DNA from: Pseudomonas fluvialis
Lineage (GTDB): Bacteria > Pseudomonadota > Gammaproteobacteria > Pseudomonadales > Pseudomonadaceae
Length of the DNA: 64,000 bases
Assembly (NCBI RefSeq): GCF_014207935.1
Contig: NZ_JACHLL010000002.1
Coordinates: forward strand, 196,281-260,280
Reading direction: 5' to 3'
Both the position numbers and the translations under genes were made by a program. Below are positions 20,665 to 29,736 of the stretch, one piece after another. A model generated the notes under the pieces. It was not told the DNA's origin and made no database searches. It saw only the letters and a list, made by a program, of their open reading frames with translations. Numbering within the stretch: the first letter of the stretch is position 1; the number at the start of each line of letters is the position of its first letter.

Positions 20665-20681
20665 AGCAATCTGCGTGCCCA
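20665..20681 (-). promoter_or_regulatory. Sigma-54 promoter of fleSR
   Basis: Minus strand TGGGCACGCAGATTGCT. It has GGCACG and TTGCT at correct -24/-12 spacing, about 53 nt before the fleS start and just past the fleQ terminator. FleQ dependence is expected from the family hierarchy. Confidence 0.85.
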
Positions 20682-20715
20682 AAAAAATATCGTTATTTTT
20701 CAAAACCTTAAAAAC

Positions 20716-20749
20716 AAAGGCCGAAGGATGTGTCAATCCTTCGGCCTTT
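20716..20749 (-). terminator. Strong terminator after fleQ
   Basis: 14-bp perfect stem (AAAGGCCGAAGGAT / ATCCTTCGGCCTTT) with a 6-nt loop, followed on the minus strand by GTTTTTAA. It is 25 nt past the fleQ stop. The plus-strand side also has a short T run, so it could work in both directions. Confidence 0.88.
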
Positions 20750-20774
20750 TCAGGGGGCTGTGCCTGGGTGCCGA

Positions 20775-22253
20775 CTAAAAATCGTCGGCCATCTCGTCGT
20801 CACGACGACCCATGCCGTACTTGCGCATTTTCTCCACCAAGGTGGTCCGACGGATGCGCAGGCGCTCGGCCGCACGCGCCACCACCCCACCCGCATCGTC
20901 CAGCGCCTGCTGAATCAGGCTCTGTTCCAGATTGCCCAGATATTCCTTGAGGTCCAGCCCTTCAGTCGGTAGCAAGGCTCCCGGCACCAGGCCTTGAGGA
21001 ACACTGGACGACAGGGCCGCGCGCTCCTCGATATCCTCGCGCAACGAGGCCGCCAGTTGCTCGTCCTCATCCTCGACATAGCGGAATTTCTTCGGCAGTT
21101 CGGCCACACCAATCACGCCATAGGGATGCATGATCGCCATGCGCTCCACCAGATTGGCCAGCTCACGCACGTTACCCGGCCAGTCGTGGCGGCACAGGGA
21201 AAGGATCGCCGCGGAATTGAAGCGAATCGAACCGCGCTTCTCAAACTCCATGCGCGAGATCAGTTCGTTCATCAGCAGGGGAATGTCTTCAGCGCGCTCG
21301 CGCAGCGGCGCCATCTCGATCGGGAAGACATTCAGGCGGTAGTACAGATCCTCGCGGAAGGTGCCCAACTCGATCATCTGCTCGAGGTTCTTGTGAGTAG
21401 CGGCAATGATGCGCACATCGACATTCTGTGTTTTGTTGCTGCCGACCCGTTCGAAGGTGCGCTCCTGCAACACACGCAGCAGCTTGACCTGCATCGGCAG
21501 AGGCATATCGCCGATCTCGTCTAGGAACAGCGTGCCGCCATTGGCCAGCTCGAAGCGCCCGGCGCGGCTGGTTATGGCACCAGTAAAAGCACCCTTCTCG
21601 TGGCCGAACAGTTCGCTTTCCAGCAGTTCAGCCGGAATGGCGCCACAGTTGACCGGCACAAACGGGCCTTCGCGGCGCTTGGAGTGGTAGTGCAGGTTGC
21701 GCGCCACCACTTCCTTGCCGGTACCGGACTCGCCCAGGATCAGCACGCTGGCATCGGTATCGGCAACCTGCTGCATCATCTGCCGAACCTGCCCGATAGC
21801 CCGACTGGTGCCGACCAGGCTGCGGAACAGATTGGTTTCGCGCTGCCGACCGCGCTCGCGCGCCTCGTCGTACATCTCGCGATAGACCTGGGCACGATGC
21901 AGCGAGTCAAGCAGCTGGTTGTAGCCCGGCGGCATCTCCAGACTGGCCAGCACGCGCCGCCGGAAATCCTCTGGCCAATCGCCTGGCACCTGCTCGCCAA
22001 GGAGCAACACCGGCAGGAACTCATCACGCTCGCCCAGTTCCTTGAGCAACTCCAGCGCCCCGCCCTTGCTCTCGAGCGTTCCCAGCAACACGCAGAGCAG
22101 CCCGCGCAACGACTCCTGGCCGTCGCAATGCGCCTGCCAGCTGGCACTGTCACAGCAGATCAGTTCTTCGCCGAGGAAAGTAAAAATGACGCTCAAGTCG
22201 CGGCGGCGAGTCGCATCGTCGTCAATCAGCAAAATCTTGGTTTCACGCCACAT
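20775..22253 (-). CDS. fleQ: Master flagellar regulator and c-di-GMP-responsive activator FleQ
   Basis: 492 aa. The N-terminal FleQ-type receiver-like domain keeps the acidic DDD pocket but has no phospho-accepting Asp (the strand reads [12 protein letters not shown]). The AAA+ domain has Walker A GESGTGKE (174-181), GAFTGA (221-226) and Walker [10 protein letters not shown] (239-247). A C-terminal HTH follows ([18 protein letters not shown]). It activates sigma-54 flagellar promoters and responds to c-di-GMP and FleN. Start chosen at ATG 22253 ([13 protein letters not shown]) by similarity to P. aeruginosa FleQ. An in-frame ATG six codons upstream is possible. Confidence 0.96.
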   Translation of the reverse strand: MWRETKILLIDDDATRRRDLSVIFTFLGEELICCDSASWQAHCDGQESLRGLLCVLLGTLESKGGALELLKELGERDEFLPVLLLGEQVPGDWPEDFRRRVLASLEMPPGYNQLLDSLHRAQVYREMYDEARERGRQRETNLFRSLVGTSRAIGQVRQMMQQVADTDASVLILGESGTGKEVVARNLHYHSKRREGPFVPVNCGAIPAELLESELFGHEKGAFTGAITSRAGRFELANGGTLFLDEIGDMPLPMQVKLLRVLQERTFERVGSNKTQNVDVRIIAATHKNLEQMIELGTFREDLYYRLNVFPIEMAPLRERAEDIPLLMNELISRMEFEKRGSIRFNSAAILSLCRHDWPGNVRELANLVERMAIMHPYGVIGVAELPKKFRYVEDEDEQLAASLREDIEERAALSSSVPQGLVPGALLPTEGLDLKEYLGNLEQSLIQQALDDAGGVVARAAERLRIRRTTLVEKMRKYGMGRRDDEMADDF

Positions 22254-22438
22254 CTTATTCTTCTGACTCATGTGGAGAACTGGAGGCGCGGCAGTGTTCA
22301 GGCAAAAAGCACTGCAGCGGCACATTGCCACTAGTTAAGTCAAAAGTTCGACATTAGTCAATTTAATGGCGTGATTTTTTTGCTGTATCAGCAGCGAAAC
22401 TAAGTCGCTGAAAGGCGGGAACAAGCACTTGGAGCAAA

Positions 22439-22459
22439 GACCAGCCATGATGGCTGGTC
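22439..22459 (-). terminator. Hairpin after the fliT-like gene
   Basis: Near-perfect palindrome GACCAGCC-ATGAT-GGCTGGTC, 17 nt past the stop, followed on the minus strand by TTTGCT. It is a probable weak terminator between the fliD-fliS-fliT unit and fleQ. The 22254-22438 gap also contains a TTGACT that could be a -35 box for fleQ, but no good -10 box was found. Confidence 0.5.
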
Positions 22460-22475
22460 AAGTCGACTAGGGCTA

Positions 22476-22769
22476 TTAGCCAAATAGCTGATAGACCTTG
22501 GCACCTTGGCGGCCCTGGTTGAGCTGGGTCAGTTCGCCGGCCAGGCGCTGCTGCTCCTGCTGGCAGGTAGACACCAGTTGCCGATACAGCCCCAAGAGTT
22601 CCTGCATGCGCAGGCGCAAGGTCTCTGCATCCAGTGGTTCAACCATCGCGGCTTCAACGGCCTCGCGGCACTGGCGATCCAGCTCACCGATCGCCAGCCA
22701 GTCACGCCGCGCCAATGCCTCACGCAACGCCTCGCCAGTCAGCTCCAGCTGTTGTACTGCAGGACTCAT
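22476..22769 (-). CDS. FliT-like export chaperone
   Basis: 97 aa, helical, Gln/Leu/Arg-rich, with no known motif. The position behind fliD and fliS and before fleQ is that of the FliT/PA1096-type small protein in Pseudomonas. FliT family members are chaperones of FliD. The start has GGGAGGT 4 nt upstream. Function is inferred from position and size; the sequence itself is poorly conserved. Confidence 0.7.
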   Translation of the reverse strand: MSPAVQQLELTGEALREALARRDWLAIGELDRQCREAVEAAMVEPLDAETLRLRMQELLGLYRQLVSTCQQEQQRLAGELTQLNQGRQGAKVYQLFG

Positions 22770-22783
22770 GCTACCTCCCGAAC

Positions 22784-23164
22784 TCAGGGTGCAATCGCAT
22801 CCCAGCCAGATTTGACATTGCGCAACAAGCCAATCACCTCGTCGATCATCGCTACATCGTTGGCGATGTTGGCCTGGAACAGACGAGTCGACATGTAGTC
22901 ATAAAGCCCGGCCAGATTCTCTGCCAGCTCTCCCCCAGTGCTCAGGTCCAGCGACTCACGCAAACCACCGATGATGGCAATACTCTGGCTGAGCAACGGG
23001 CCTTTCTGCTCGATCAGCCCACGCTCGGTAGCGCCACGAGCCTGAAGCAGACGACTGAGCGCCCCCTCCATGAGCATCTGAATAAGACGATGAGGCGATG
23101 CGTCGTCCACCTGTACGCGGGTGTTAACGGTCTGGTACTGCTTGAGGGCCGCCCTTGCGTTCAT
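22784..23164 (-). CDS. fliS: Flagellin chaperone FliS
   Basis: 126 aa four-helix FliS family protein (ALKQYQTVNTRVQVDDASPH ... RLIQMLMEGAL; GLYDYMSTRLFQANI). It binds the C-terminus of unpolymerised flagellin and brings it to FlhA. I chose ATG 23164 (MNARAALKQY), with GGAGT 6 nt upstream, over the codon 8 residues further out. A second, divergent FliS-like gene lies 69 nt upstream. Confidence 0.93.
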   Translation of the reverse strand: MNARAALKQYQTVNTRVQVDDASPHRLIQMLMEGALSRLLQARGATERGLIEQKGPLLSQSIAIIGGLRESLDLSTGGELAENLAGLYDYMSTRLFQANIANDVAMIDEVIGLLRNVKSGWDAIAP

Positions 23165-23233
23165 ATCGACTCCTGCAGAGATATGCATGCCTGTTCAAAC
23201 AGCATATCGGCGCCAGAGGGCAAAACTTTAGCC

Positions 23234-23629
23234 TCAGGCGTGCGCAGGAGCCACCTGAGGTTCTGGCTCGATAACATCCCAGGCGCCCTTGATGCGCAGC
23301 AGCAGCGCCTCTACCTCGTCCAGCGGGCGAGGCGAGTCATCCAGCGCCACCTGCGATAGGCGACGAGTCATGTAGTCATACAAGGCATCCAGATTCTCGG
23401 CGATTTCACCGCCGTGCTCCAGGTCGAGACTGGACTGCAGCACTCCGAGAATGGTCACCGTAGTACCGACAGCATTGCCCCGCACATCGGCATTACCTTC
23501 CTGCTGCGCCTGGCGGGCCAGACGAACACGCTCAAGCGCGCCATCCAGCAACAACTGGACTGCGCGATAGGGTGTTACCTCATTCCCTGTTTTGACCTGC
23601 TTGTATGTATCAATCGGCATGTTGCTCAT
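23234..23629 (-). CDS. Second FliS-family flagellin chaperone (FliS')
   Basis: 131 aa, FliS fold signatures [18 protein letters not shown] and [15 protein letters not shown]. It clearly resembles the FliS downstream but is only moderately similar, and has a Pro/Ala/Val-rich tail. Together with two flagellin genes this suggests subunit-specific chaperoning. It begins 3 nt after the fliD stop. A second in-frame ATG three codons in is possible. Confidence 0.9.
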   Translation of the reverse strand: MSNMPIDTYKQVKTGNEVTPYRAVQLLLDGALERVRLARQAQQEGNADVRGNAVGTTVTILGVLQSSLDLEHGGEIAENLDALYDYMTRRLSQVALDDSPRPLDEVEALLLRIKGAWDVIEPEPQVAPAHA

Positions 23630-23632
23630 GGC

Positions 23633-25363
23633 TTAGCTGTCCTTCTTCACGAGGCCCGGAAGGCTGGCCAACTGGCTGGCCAAGCTTTCACTGGTTTTCT
23701 GCAAGCGACCTACCAACTGGTCCATCGCGTTGTACTGTGCCAGCAGGCGCTCCTGCACCTTGGTAATCCGCAGTTCGAGTGCTTCGCGCTGCTTGTCAAC
23801 GCTCGTCAGGGTGCTCTGCAGCCCCTTCTGCCGCTGGTCAAGAATGCCACTGGATTGCGAGTAGGGCTCTACAACCTTCTGCATGCGAGACATCAACCCG
23901 CCCTCGCCACCCAGGAAGTCGGCGACCTTGTCGTAATTGCTAGACAGCGCCGCATCCAGCTTAGTGGCGTCCAGTGCCAGCTTGCCGTCCTTTTGCGTAG
24001 TGATACCCAACTGGGCCAGGGAGCGTATGTCCAGATCGGTCCCAAGCTGGGTCATTTCCTTGCGCAAACCACTCATCAGGTTGCGAATGGACGTATCGCC
24101 CAGCAGTGGACCGGTGACTGGGGCCTTGCCCTCTCCGACCTGTACCACAGCAGTCATCTCACTCGAGCTCTGCACCAGCTTGTTATAGCTGTCGACAAAC
24201 TTCTGCAGATTGGCTCGGACACTGCCCTTGTCCTGACCGATGCTAACAGTAATGCTCTTGCCATCGGCAATATCGCTAGCCGACTGTGCCGCGACCAGAT
24301 TCAGCGTCACGCCGCTGATGACATCACTGACAGTATTGCTGTCCTTGGTCACCGACAATCCATCGACGCTGAATAATGCCGACTTGGCCTCGCTGACAGT
24401 GCGCCCACCAGCGTCAGCCGCCGGATTGAGCAGCGTCAGTGAGTTGTCACCCAGGGTGCCGGTTCCGGCATCACTGGCCGTAATCGTCAGGCTCTCGCTG
24501 TTGCTCGACTCAATGACCAGACGAGCCCCCGAAGAGACCGTTTCGATCCGTGCACTGATGCCCTGCCCGGCCCCGGAAGTGTTTATCGCATCGCGCACGG
24601 TGGTCAGGGAGTCGCCGTCATTGACGGCGACATTCAAATTCGCGGCGCCGGAAACGATACTCAACGAACCCGTTTTGAAAGTAGCCGCAGCGCCTGCGCT
24701 CAGCGCCGGCAACTGTGCAGTGCCGGTGCCTTTGCTGAAAGCCAGACTGGATAGTGCATTACTGCCAGCCGTCACTCCGTCCTGGGTCACACTGACCTGG
24801 ATGTCGTTACCAGCGCCCGTCTTGGTGGAATTGAGCACCAGGCGCGAACCACTGGCATCGGTCACGATGCTGGCGGAAATGCCCTTGCTCTGGCCAGCAG
24901 TATTGATGGCATCGCGAATGCCGCTGAGACTGTTATTCGCCGCAGTGACATCAACCGTGATCGATGAGGTACCCGCACTGACCGTCAGCTCACCCGAGCC
25001 AAACGTAGCCGCCGTGCCACCACTGACAGACTGCAAGGCAACCTTGCTGCTACTGGCCAACTGCTGCACCTGCAAGCTGAATTGCCCTGCCGTCAGCGTG
25101 GAGCTGCTGCTTGCGGTAAGAATCGAAGTATTCGAAGAGACCAGTGTCTGTTTCTGAAAAGCAGACAGCTTGTTGAGGCTTTGCAGTGTCGAGCTCAGCT
25201 CGCCCACCACCGAACGCAGAGTGCCGATTGCGGAGATACGCGAGGTCGTCGACTGCTCGAGTCGATCAAGCTGCGACTCCTTGGGCGCTCGCTCGGCATC
25301 GACCAGTGCCTTGACGATACTGCTGATATCGATACCAGAGCCAATCCCAGTTACACCGGCCAT
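23633..25363 (-). CDS. fliD: Filament cap protein FliD
   Basis: 576 aa. Conserved FliD N-terminus (GIGSGIDISSIVKALVDAER), a repetitive Ser/Thr/Ala-rich middle, and a C-terminal helical D0 region (QLGITTQKDGKLALD; LEQRITKV-like ends). Two internal copies of a flagellin_IN-type motif (SGIRDAINTAGQSKGISASI and TTVRDAINTSGAGQGISARI) are visible. It forms the cap at the filament tip that folds flagellin in. Its own sigma-54 promoter lies in the flaG-fliD gap. Confidence 0.96.
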   Translation of the reverse strand: MAGVTGIGSGIDISSIVKALVDAERAPKESQLDRLEQSTTSRISAIGTLRSVVGELSSTLQSLNKLSAFQKQTLVSSNTSILTASSSSTLTAGQFSLQVQQLASSSKVALQSVSGGTAATFGSGELTVSAGTSSITVDVTAANNSLSGIRDAINTAGQSKGISASIVTDASGSRLVLNSTKTGAGNDIQVSVTQDGVTAGSNALSSLAFSKGTGTAQLPALSAGAAATFKTGSLSIVSGAANLNVAVNDGDSLTTVRDAINTSGAGQGISARIETVSSGARLVIESSNSESLTITASDAGTGTLGDNSLTLLNPAADAGGRTVSEAKSALFSVDGLSVTKDSNTVSDVISGVTLNLVAAQSASDIADGKSITVSIGQDKGSVRANLQKFVDSYNKLVQSSSEMTAVVQVGEGKAPVTGPLLGDTSIRNLMSGLRKEMTQLGTDLDIRSLAQLGITTQKDGKLALDATKLDAALSSNYDKVADFLGGEGGLMSRMQKVVEPYSQSSGILDQRQKGLQSTLTSVDKQREALELRITKVQERLLAQYNAMDQLVGRLQKTSESLASQLASLPGLVKKDS

Positions 25364-25383
25364 TTTTCACCTCGTCAAAACAA

Positions 25384-25416
25384 TGACTGTTTGCTCCTCG
25401 TGAGAGCAAACAGTCA
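25384..25416 (-). terminator. Perfect 13-bp hairpin between flaG and fliD
   Basis: TGACTGTTTGCTC / GAGCAAACAGTCA with a 7-nt loop, 22 nt past the flaG stop. On the minus strand it is followed by TTGTTTTGA. It is a likely intrinsic terminator of the flagellin-flaG transcript. Its first arm overlaps the -12 box of the fliD sigma-54 element. Confidence 0.65.
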
Positions 25417-25429
25417 AAAGCCGTGCCAA
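25413..25429 (-). promoter_or_regulatory. Sigma-54 promoter of fliD
   Basis: Minus strand TTGGCACGGCTTTTGAC: perfect -24 box (TTGGCACG) and a -12 box TTGA that differs from TTGC at one base. Predicted start near 25403, about 40 nt before the fliD ATG. It serves fliD-fliS'-fliS-fliT. Confidence 0.75.
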
Positions 25430-25438
25430 CCTTTTCTG

Positions 25439-25822
25439 TCAGGCTTCAGCTTTGAACAACAAGCTGCGAACCTCCGTCAGGTTCTCAGCCAACTGCAACG
25501 CCTCTTCCGAGGGAATCTGCCGAATAAGATCACCTGAACTAGGGTCCGTCACCTTGACGATTACCTGACCCGAACCGTCATCGACAGCGAAGTTGAGATC
25601 ACGCTTGACCGACTGCACGAACTCCTGAATGGATGCCACCGCATCCTCAACCTGAGAACGACTGACCTCGGCGACCACGGGCTGAGCCGCAACGGCCTGA
25701 CTGCTGCTAGGCGCCACCGCCCCGGTAGCCTGCGCTACACGGCCGGCGGCCGCTTCAGTCGCAGCCATCCGATTGGTCGCTTGCATCGGGCTGAGCGCCG
25801 GCTTACTTGAGCTGACGTCCAT
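25439..25822 (-). CDS. flaG: Flagellar protein FlaG
   Basis: 127 aa. A variable Ala/Val/Ser-rich N-terminal half precedes the conserved FlaG domain (NFAVDDGSGQVIVKVTDPSS then GDLIRQIPSEEALQLAENL). FlaG proteins influence filament length and lie between flagellin and fliD, as here. Strong ribosome binding site GGAGGT 6 nt before the ATG. Confidence 0.94.
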   Translation of the reverse strand: MDVSSSKPALSPMQATNRMAATEAAAGRVAQATGAVAPSSSQAVAAQPVVAEVSRSQVEDAVASIQEFVQSVKRDLNFAVDDGSGQVIVKVTDPSSGDLIRQIPSEEALQLAENLTEVRSLLFKAEA

Positions 25823-25844
25823 AATTACCTCCTCACATTGAGGT

Positions 25845-25876
25845 TGCGAGAGAAGAAGTCACCTTCTCCTCTCGCA
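25845..25876 (-). terminator. Hairpin after the fliC1 flagellin gene
   Basis: 8-bp stem TGCGAGAG / CTCTCGCA extended by 5 more pairs across one mismatch, 4-nt loop TCAC, 17 nt past the flagellin stop. There is no T tract on the minus strand. It may be an attenuator or 3'-end stabiliser that lets flagellin mRNA outnumber flaG. Confidence 0.5.
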
Positions 25877-25893
25877 GTCTAGCCCCTATCCGC

Positions 25894-27519
25894 TTAGCCC
25901 AGAAGACTCAGCACCGCCTGCGGCAGCTGGTTGGCCTGTGCCAAGATGGCGGTACCGGCCTGCTGCAGGATCTGGTTCTTGGTCAGCTCCGAAGTCTCTG
26001 CCGCGAAGTCGGTGTCACGAATCCGGCTACGGGCGGCAGAGGCATTCTCAGCGATGTTCTGCAGGTTCGAGATGGTGTTCTCGAAGCGGTTCTGCACGGC
26101 ACCGAGCTGAGCCCGCTGACTGTCAATGGTCGAGATCGCGCTGCTGATGATACCGAGCGCATTCTGCGCACCGATGGCAGAGCTGATATCGACATCAGCC
26201 ACCGACTCCAGGTTGCTGAACACGCTGGCACCTGGGCCGGTCACCGCACCGTCGATATCATCGAAGTTTTCCACCTCGAAGGCATCCGGCGATTCGAAAC
26301 GCACCTGACCGACAATCACACCACCGTTAGTCCCATCACCGGTCAGATCCAGAGCCGCGCCTACGGTGTCGCTGGCATCTGCCGCATCGGCGATGCCGTT
26401 GTCGCCATTGAAGGCCAGCGATTGCATTTCGGCGGCGACGGCGTTGGTTCCCGAATCGGTAGCGGTGTATTCGGTGACAACGATGTCATCGCCACTTTCG
26501 CTGACCATTTCCAGAGTACCGTCGACCAGAACACGAGCGCTGACGCCAGTGGTGCCGGTTTCCTTGTTGATCGCATCCGCCAGGCCGGACAGATCGCTCC
26601 AGTCGCTGATATTGGCGGAAATTTGCACACCGGCATCTTCATTGGCGTTATTGGCGCCGAACAAAGTGAAGCTGATGGTGCCGGTATCGGTGTTGCTGAA
26701 CGAACCACCACCGTTAGCCTGCAGGCGCACAGCGGTACGCGCAGTCGAGGTCACGCCGGTGGAGTCGGCAATGGCATTAACTGCCGAAGACAACTCGCGG
26801 GCCGAGCTACCTGCAGCGAGCAGCACCGAGGAAGTCCCCAGCTTGCCGCGGATGGTCAGACCGTCAGTGGTCGCAGCGGAAGACGCATAGCCGAAGCTGG
26901 TGTCGGTCTGGTAGGTGCTGAACTCACTCACCGCAGCGGCGGCAATGCCTGCCTGCGACTGAGTGGCACTGGCGCCTGTACCCGCCAGGCTGCTGTTGAA
27001 ACGGTTAGCACCGATGCTGGCAGCACCAGCACCACCAATGGCCACGCTGATGGTTTCGAAGGCGTTGGCGCCAACCTGGAAGCTCTGCGAGCCAAAGGTG
27101 CCGTCAAGCAGCTTGCGGGCACCGAAACTGGTGGTATCGGCAATACGGTTCAGTTCCTGTTGCAGCTGCGACACTTCACCCTGCAGAGCCGCACGTTCAC
27201 TGGCGCCGTTGGAGCCGTTGGCGGCCTGCAGTGCCAGATCGCGCATGCGCTGGAGAATGCCAGTGGACTGTTGCAGAGCGCCTTCAGCGGTCTGCGACAG
27301 GGAGATACCGTCGTTGGAGTTACGCACCGCCACGTTCAGACCATTGATCTGACTGGTCAGGCGGTTGGAGATTTGCAAGCCGGCAGCATCGTCTTTGGCG
27401 CTATTGATGCGGAAGCCGGTGGAAAGACGCTGCAGCGAAGTATCCAGACCTTTGGACGAGGTGTTCAGGTTACGCTGGGTATTCAGCGACGCAACGTTTG
27501 TATTGACAGTGAGGGCCAT
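25894..27519 (-). CDS. fliC: Flagellin, copy 1 (sigma-28 controlled)
   Basis: 541 aa. Conserved D0/D1 N-terminus ([55 protein letters not shown]) and C-terminus ending [17 protein letters not shown]. The central D2/D3 region is Ser/Thr/Ala/Asp-rich and variable. It is the filament subunit. Start ATG 27519 with GGAGGAAAT upstream; the in-frame upstream extension is rejected because it runs through the sigma-28 promoter. About 280 nt upstream lies a second, closely related flagellin gene. Confidence 0.96.
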   Translation of the reverse strand: MALTVNTNVASLNTQRNLNTSSKGLDTSLQRLSTGFRINSAKDDAAGLQISNRLTSQINGLNVAVRNSNDGISLSQTAEGALQQSTGILQRMRDLALQAANGSNGASERAALQGEVSQLQQELNRIADTTSFGARKLLDGTFGSQSFQVGANAFETISVAIGGAGAASIGANRFNSSLAGTGASATQSQAGIAAAAVSEFSTYQTDTSFGYASSAATTDGLTIRGKLGTSSVLLAAGSSARELSSAVNAIADSTGVTSTARTAVRLQANGGGSFSNTDTGTISFTLFGANNANEDAGVQISANISDWSDLSGLADAINKETGTTGVSARVLVDGTLEMVSESGDDIVVTEYTATDSGTNAVAAEMQSLAFNGDNGIADAADASDTVGAALDLTGDGTNGGVIVGQVRFESPDAFEVENFDDIDGAVTGPGASVFSNLESVADVDISSAIGAQNALGIISSAISTIDSQRAQLGAVQNRFENTISNLQNIAENASAARSRIRDTDFAAETSELTKNQILQQAGTAILAQANQLPQAVLSLLG

Positions 27520-27616
27520 GGTGATTTCCTCCAAAGGACCTAGCTTATGTGCCTGAGCTTGCGAGCTTTGGGCCTGCTTTAGCTCAGACGCCCCAGTAAG
27601 TTCGCATTCGTCCTTT

Positions 27617-27643
27617 GTATCGGCCCCACCGAGATCAACTTTA
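27617..27643 (-). promoter_or_regulatory. Sigma-28 (FliA) promoter of flagellin copy 1
   Basis: Minus strand TAAA, 15-nt spacer, GCCGATAC: an almost perfect match to the sigma-28 consensus TAAA-N15-GCCGATAA, about 100 nt before the start codon. This puts the gene under FliA/FlgM control. Confidence 0.9.
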
Positions 27644-27768
27644 GGCAGGAAAAGCAAGAAATCTCCGATTTTTTATCCGATTGAAAATCAATCAGTTAGA
27701 AAATCAGAGAAAGCAATTTAGCAGGATTTTGGAAGTTTTGACGCCAGCAGACGCGCCGGATAAACCTC

Positions 27769-27802
27769 CGGGCGGAGGATGGGGAATCCCCTCCTCCGCC
27801 CG
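27769..27802 (-). terminator. GC-rich terminator-like hairpin after flagellin copy 2
   Basis: 10-11 pairs (CGGGCGGAGGA / TCCTCCGCCCG) plus GGGG/CCCC across a single bulged T, tri-nucleotide loop, 7 nt past the stop. The T tract is poor (GGTTTATCC). It separates the two flagellin transcription units. Confidence 0.65.
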
Positions 27803-27809
27803 AGCGGGT

Positions 27810-29399
27810 TTAGGACTGCAGCAAGCTGAGTACCGCCTGAGGTAGCTGATTGGCCTGGGCCAGGATGGCCGTACCGGCCTGTTGCAGGATCTGGTTCTTA
27901 GTCAGCTCGGAGGTTTCGGCAGCAAAATCGGTATCGCGAATCCGACTGCGCGCCGCCGAAGCGTTCTCTGCAATGTTCTGCAGGTTCGAGATGGTGTTCT
28001 CGAAACGGTTCTGCACCGCACCCAGCTGAGCACGCTGGCTATCGATATTGGAAATTGCTCCGTTGAGAATGCCCAAGGCATTCTGCGCACCAATCGATGT
28101 GCCGACATCGATGGTGGCCACCGACTCCAGGGTGCTGAACACGCTGGCGTTGACGGCCGCCGGAGTAATCGTGTCGAAGTTCTCCACTTCAAACGCATCC
28201 GGCGACTCCAGGCGCACCTGACCGACGGCCACAGCCCCCCCTCCAGCCACGATACTGGCCACTGCACCGACCAGATCACTGGCATCAACCGTGTCATCCA
28301 CGCGGTTGTCGCCGTTGAACACCAGGTTCTGCAGATCGGCCGTCACCACTGTGTTGGTGCTATCCACCGCCGCCCAGTCGGTGATAAGGATGTCTTCGCC
28401 TCGCTCACTGATCATTTCCAGGGTGCCATCGCTATTGGCCTTGGCGGAAATCCCGGTGATGCCCGTTTCCTTGTTGATCGCATCCGCCAGGGAGGAAAGA
28501 TCACCCCAGTCCGCAATATTGGCGGAAATCAGCGCCCCATCCTCGACACGGCTGTTATTGGCCCCATACAGGGTAAAGCTGATGGTGCCGTTATCGGTCG
28601 TGGTACCGCCGATGTTTTCCAGGCGCGCCACAGTGCGGGCACTGGCAGTCACACCGGTGGCATCGGACACCGAGTTGACACCATTGGCCACGTCTCGGGC
28701 CGAGCTACCGCTGGCCAAAGCCACCGAGGCACTGCCCAACTTGCCATTGATCGTCAGGCCTGCGGTCGTGGCCGGCGAGCTGGCATAGCCAATCGCCGTG
28801 GTGTAGTCGGTAAAGCCGCCAACTGCCGAGGCGGCGATGCCGTCCTGGCTGTTCGTGGTAGCCGCTACCGTACTGTTAAAGCGATTGGCGCCGATATTGG
28901 CGGCACCGGCAGCACCAATCGACACACTGATGGTTTCAAAGGCGTTGGCACCGACCTGGAAACTCTGCGAACCAAAGGTCCCATCCAGTACTTTGCGACC
29001 ACCAAAACTGGTGCTTTCGGCGATTCGGTTGATTTCCTGCTGCAGCTGCGCCACTTCACCCTGCAAGGCAGCGCGTTCACTTGCACCGTTGGAACCGTTG
29101 GCCGCCTGCAGAGCCAGATCGCGCATGCGCTGCAGAATGCCGGTAGCCTGCTGCAACGCGCCTTCAGCCGTCTGCGACAGCGAAATGCCGTCGTTGGCAT
29201 TGCGCACCGCCACGTTCAGGCCATTGATCTGGCTGGTCAGGCGGTTGGAGATCTGCAGGCCGGCGGCGTCGTCCTTGGCGCTGTTGATGCGCAGGCCAGT
29301 GGACAGACGTTGCAGGGAGGTATCCAGCCCCTTGGATGTAGCATTTAGGTTTCGCTGTGTGTTGAGCGAGGCCACGTTCGTGTTGACTGTCAGCGCCAT
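27810..29399 (-). CDS. Flagellin, copy 2
   Basis: 529 aa. The D0/D1 regions are nearly identical to copy 1 ([21 protein letters not shown]-terminus [11 protein letters not shown]). The central region is homologous but divergent (for example [20 protein letters not shown] versus [20 protein letters not shown]), so the two arose by tandem duplication. It has no visible sigma-28 box; a weak sigma-54-like element lies about 110 nt upstream. Start ATG 29399 with TTGGAGGAAT upstream. It could be a minor subunit, a proximal-filament subunit or a phase-specific one. Confidence 0.95.
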   Translation of the reverse strand: MALTVNTNVASLNTQRNLNATSKGLDTSLQRLSTGLRINSAKDDAAGLQISNRLTSQINGLNVAVRNANDGISLSQTAEGALQQATGILQRMRDLALQAANGSNGASERAALQGEVAQLQQEINRIAESTSFGGRKVLDGTFGSQSFQVGANAFETISVSIGAAGAANIGANRFNSTVAATTNSQDGIAASAVGGFTDYTTAIGYASSPATTAGLTINGKLGSASVALASGSSARDVANGVNSVSDATGVTASARTVARLENIGGTTTDNGTISFTLYGANNSRVEDGALISANIADWGDLSSLADAINKETGITGISAKANSDGTLEMISERGEDILITDWAAVDSTNTVVTADLQNLVFNGDNRVDDTVDASDLVGAVASIVAGGGAVAVGQVRLESPDAFEVENFDTITPAAVNASVFSTLESVATIDVGTSIGAQNALGILNGAISNIDSQRAQLGAVQNRFENTISNLQNIAENASAARSRIRDTDFAAETSELTKNQILQQAGTAILAQANQLPQAVLSLLQS

Positions 29400-29689
29400 G
29401 GTGTATTCCTCCAAGGAATTTGCTAAGTACGCCTGAGCTTGTGCACTTCGGGCCGCGTCCTTAACAGGAGACCCTCTGCCACTGAGTTGTGCGACAACCT
29501 CACTTGAGCCAATTCCATGCCAACTTTTAAAAGTCCTTGTAAATCAATAAAAAAGCCGCACTAGTCAACACACAGGGACAACAAGCGGCAATGAATTGCC
29601 GCTGTTGCGCCGGACTTCTGGCAGCAGCCTGCCGCCTCCTATCCGCCAGGATTTGCCCGGTGCTGAAACAACAATCGCCATCACGCAGA
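29400..29689. other. Intergenic region between flagellin copy 2 and the glycosylation operon
   Basis: No gene is visible. It carries the flagellin-2 leader, a weak sigma-54-like element at 29507-29523 and the distal side of the glycosylation-operon terminator. No sigma-28 box TAAA-N15-GCCGATAA was found on the minus strand. Confidence 0.6.
29507..29523 (-). promoter_or_regulatory. Sigma-54-like element upstream of flagellin copy 2
   Basis: Minus strand TTGGCATGGAATTGGCT: a good -24 box (TTGGCATG) but a -12 box TGGC instead of TTGC. It is about 105 nt before the start codon. If functional it would give flagellin copy 2 a different control from copy 1. Confidence 0.4.
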
Positions 29690-29720
29690 AAAACAAAAGG
29701 CGCTCCGAAGAGCGCCTTTT
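29690..29720 (-). terminator. Terminator of the flagellin-glycosylation operon
   Basis: 11-bp perfect stem AAAAGGCGCTC / GAGCGCCTTTT with a CGAA loop, followed on the minus strand by GTTTTTC. It lies 17 nt past the CmcI-like gene. Confidence 0.88.
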
Positions 29721-29736
29721 CGATCCCTGAAATGCC

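Noticed and set aside
22332..22438. Sigma-70 promoter of fleQ
   Set aside because: TTGACT is present on the minus strand, but no -10 box with acceptable match at 16-18 nt was found, so I did not list it.
27520..27657. In-frame N-terminal extension of flagellin copy 1
   Set aside because: It would run through the sigma-28 promoter, and flagellins begin MALTVNTN. The ATG at 27519 has a good ribosome binding site.
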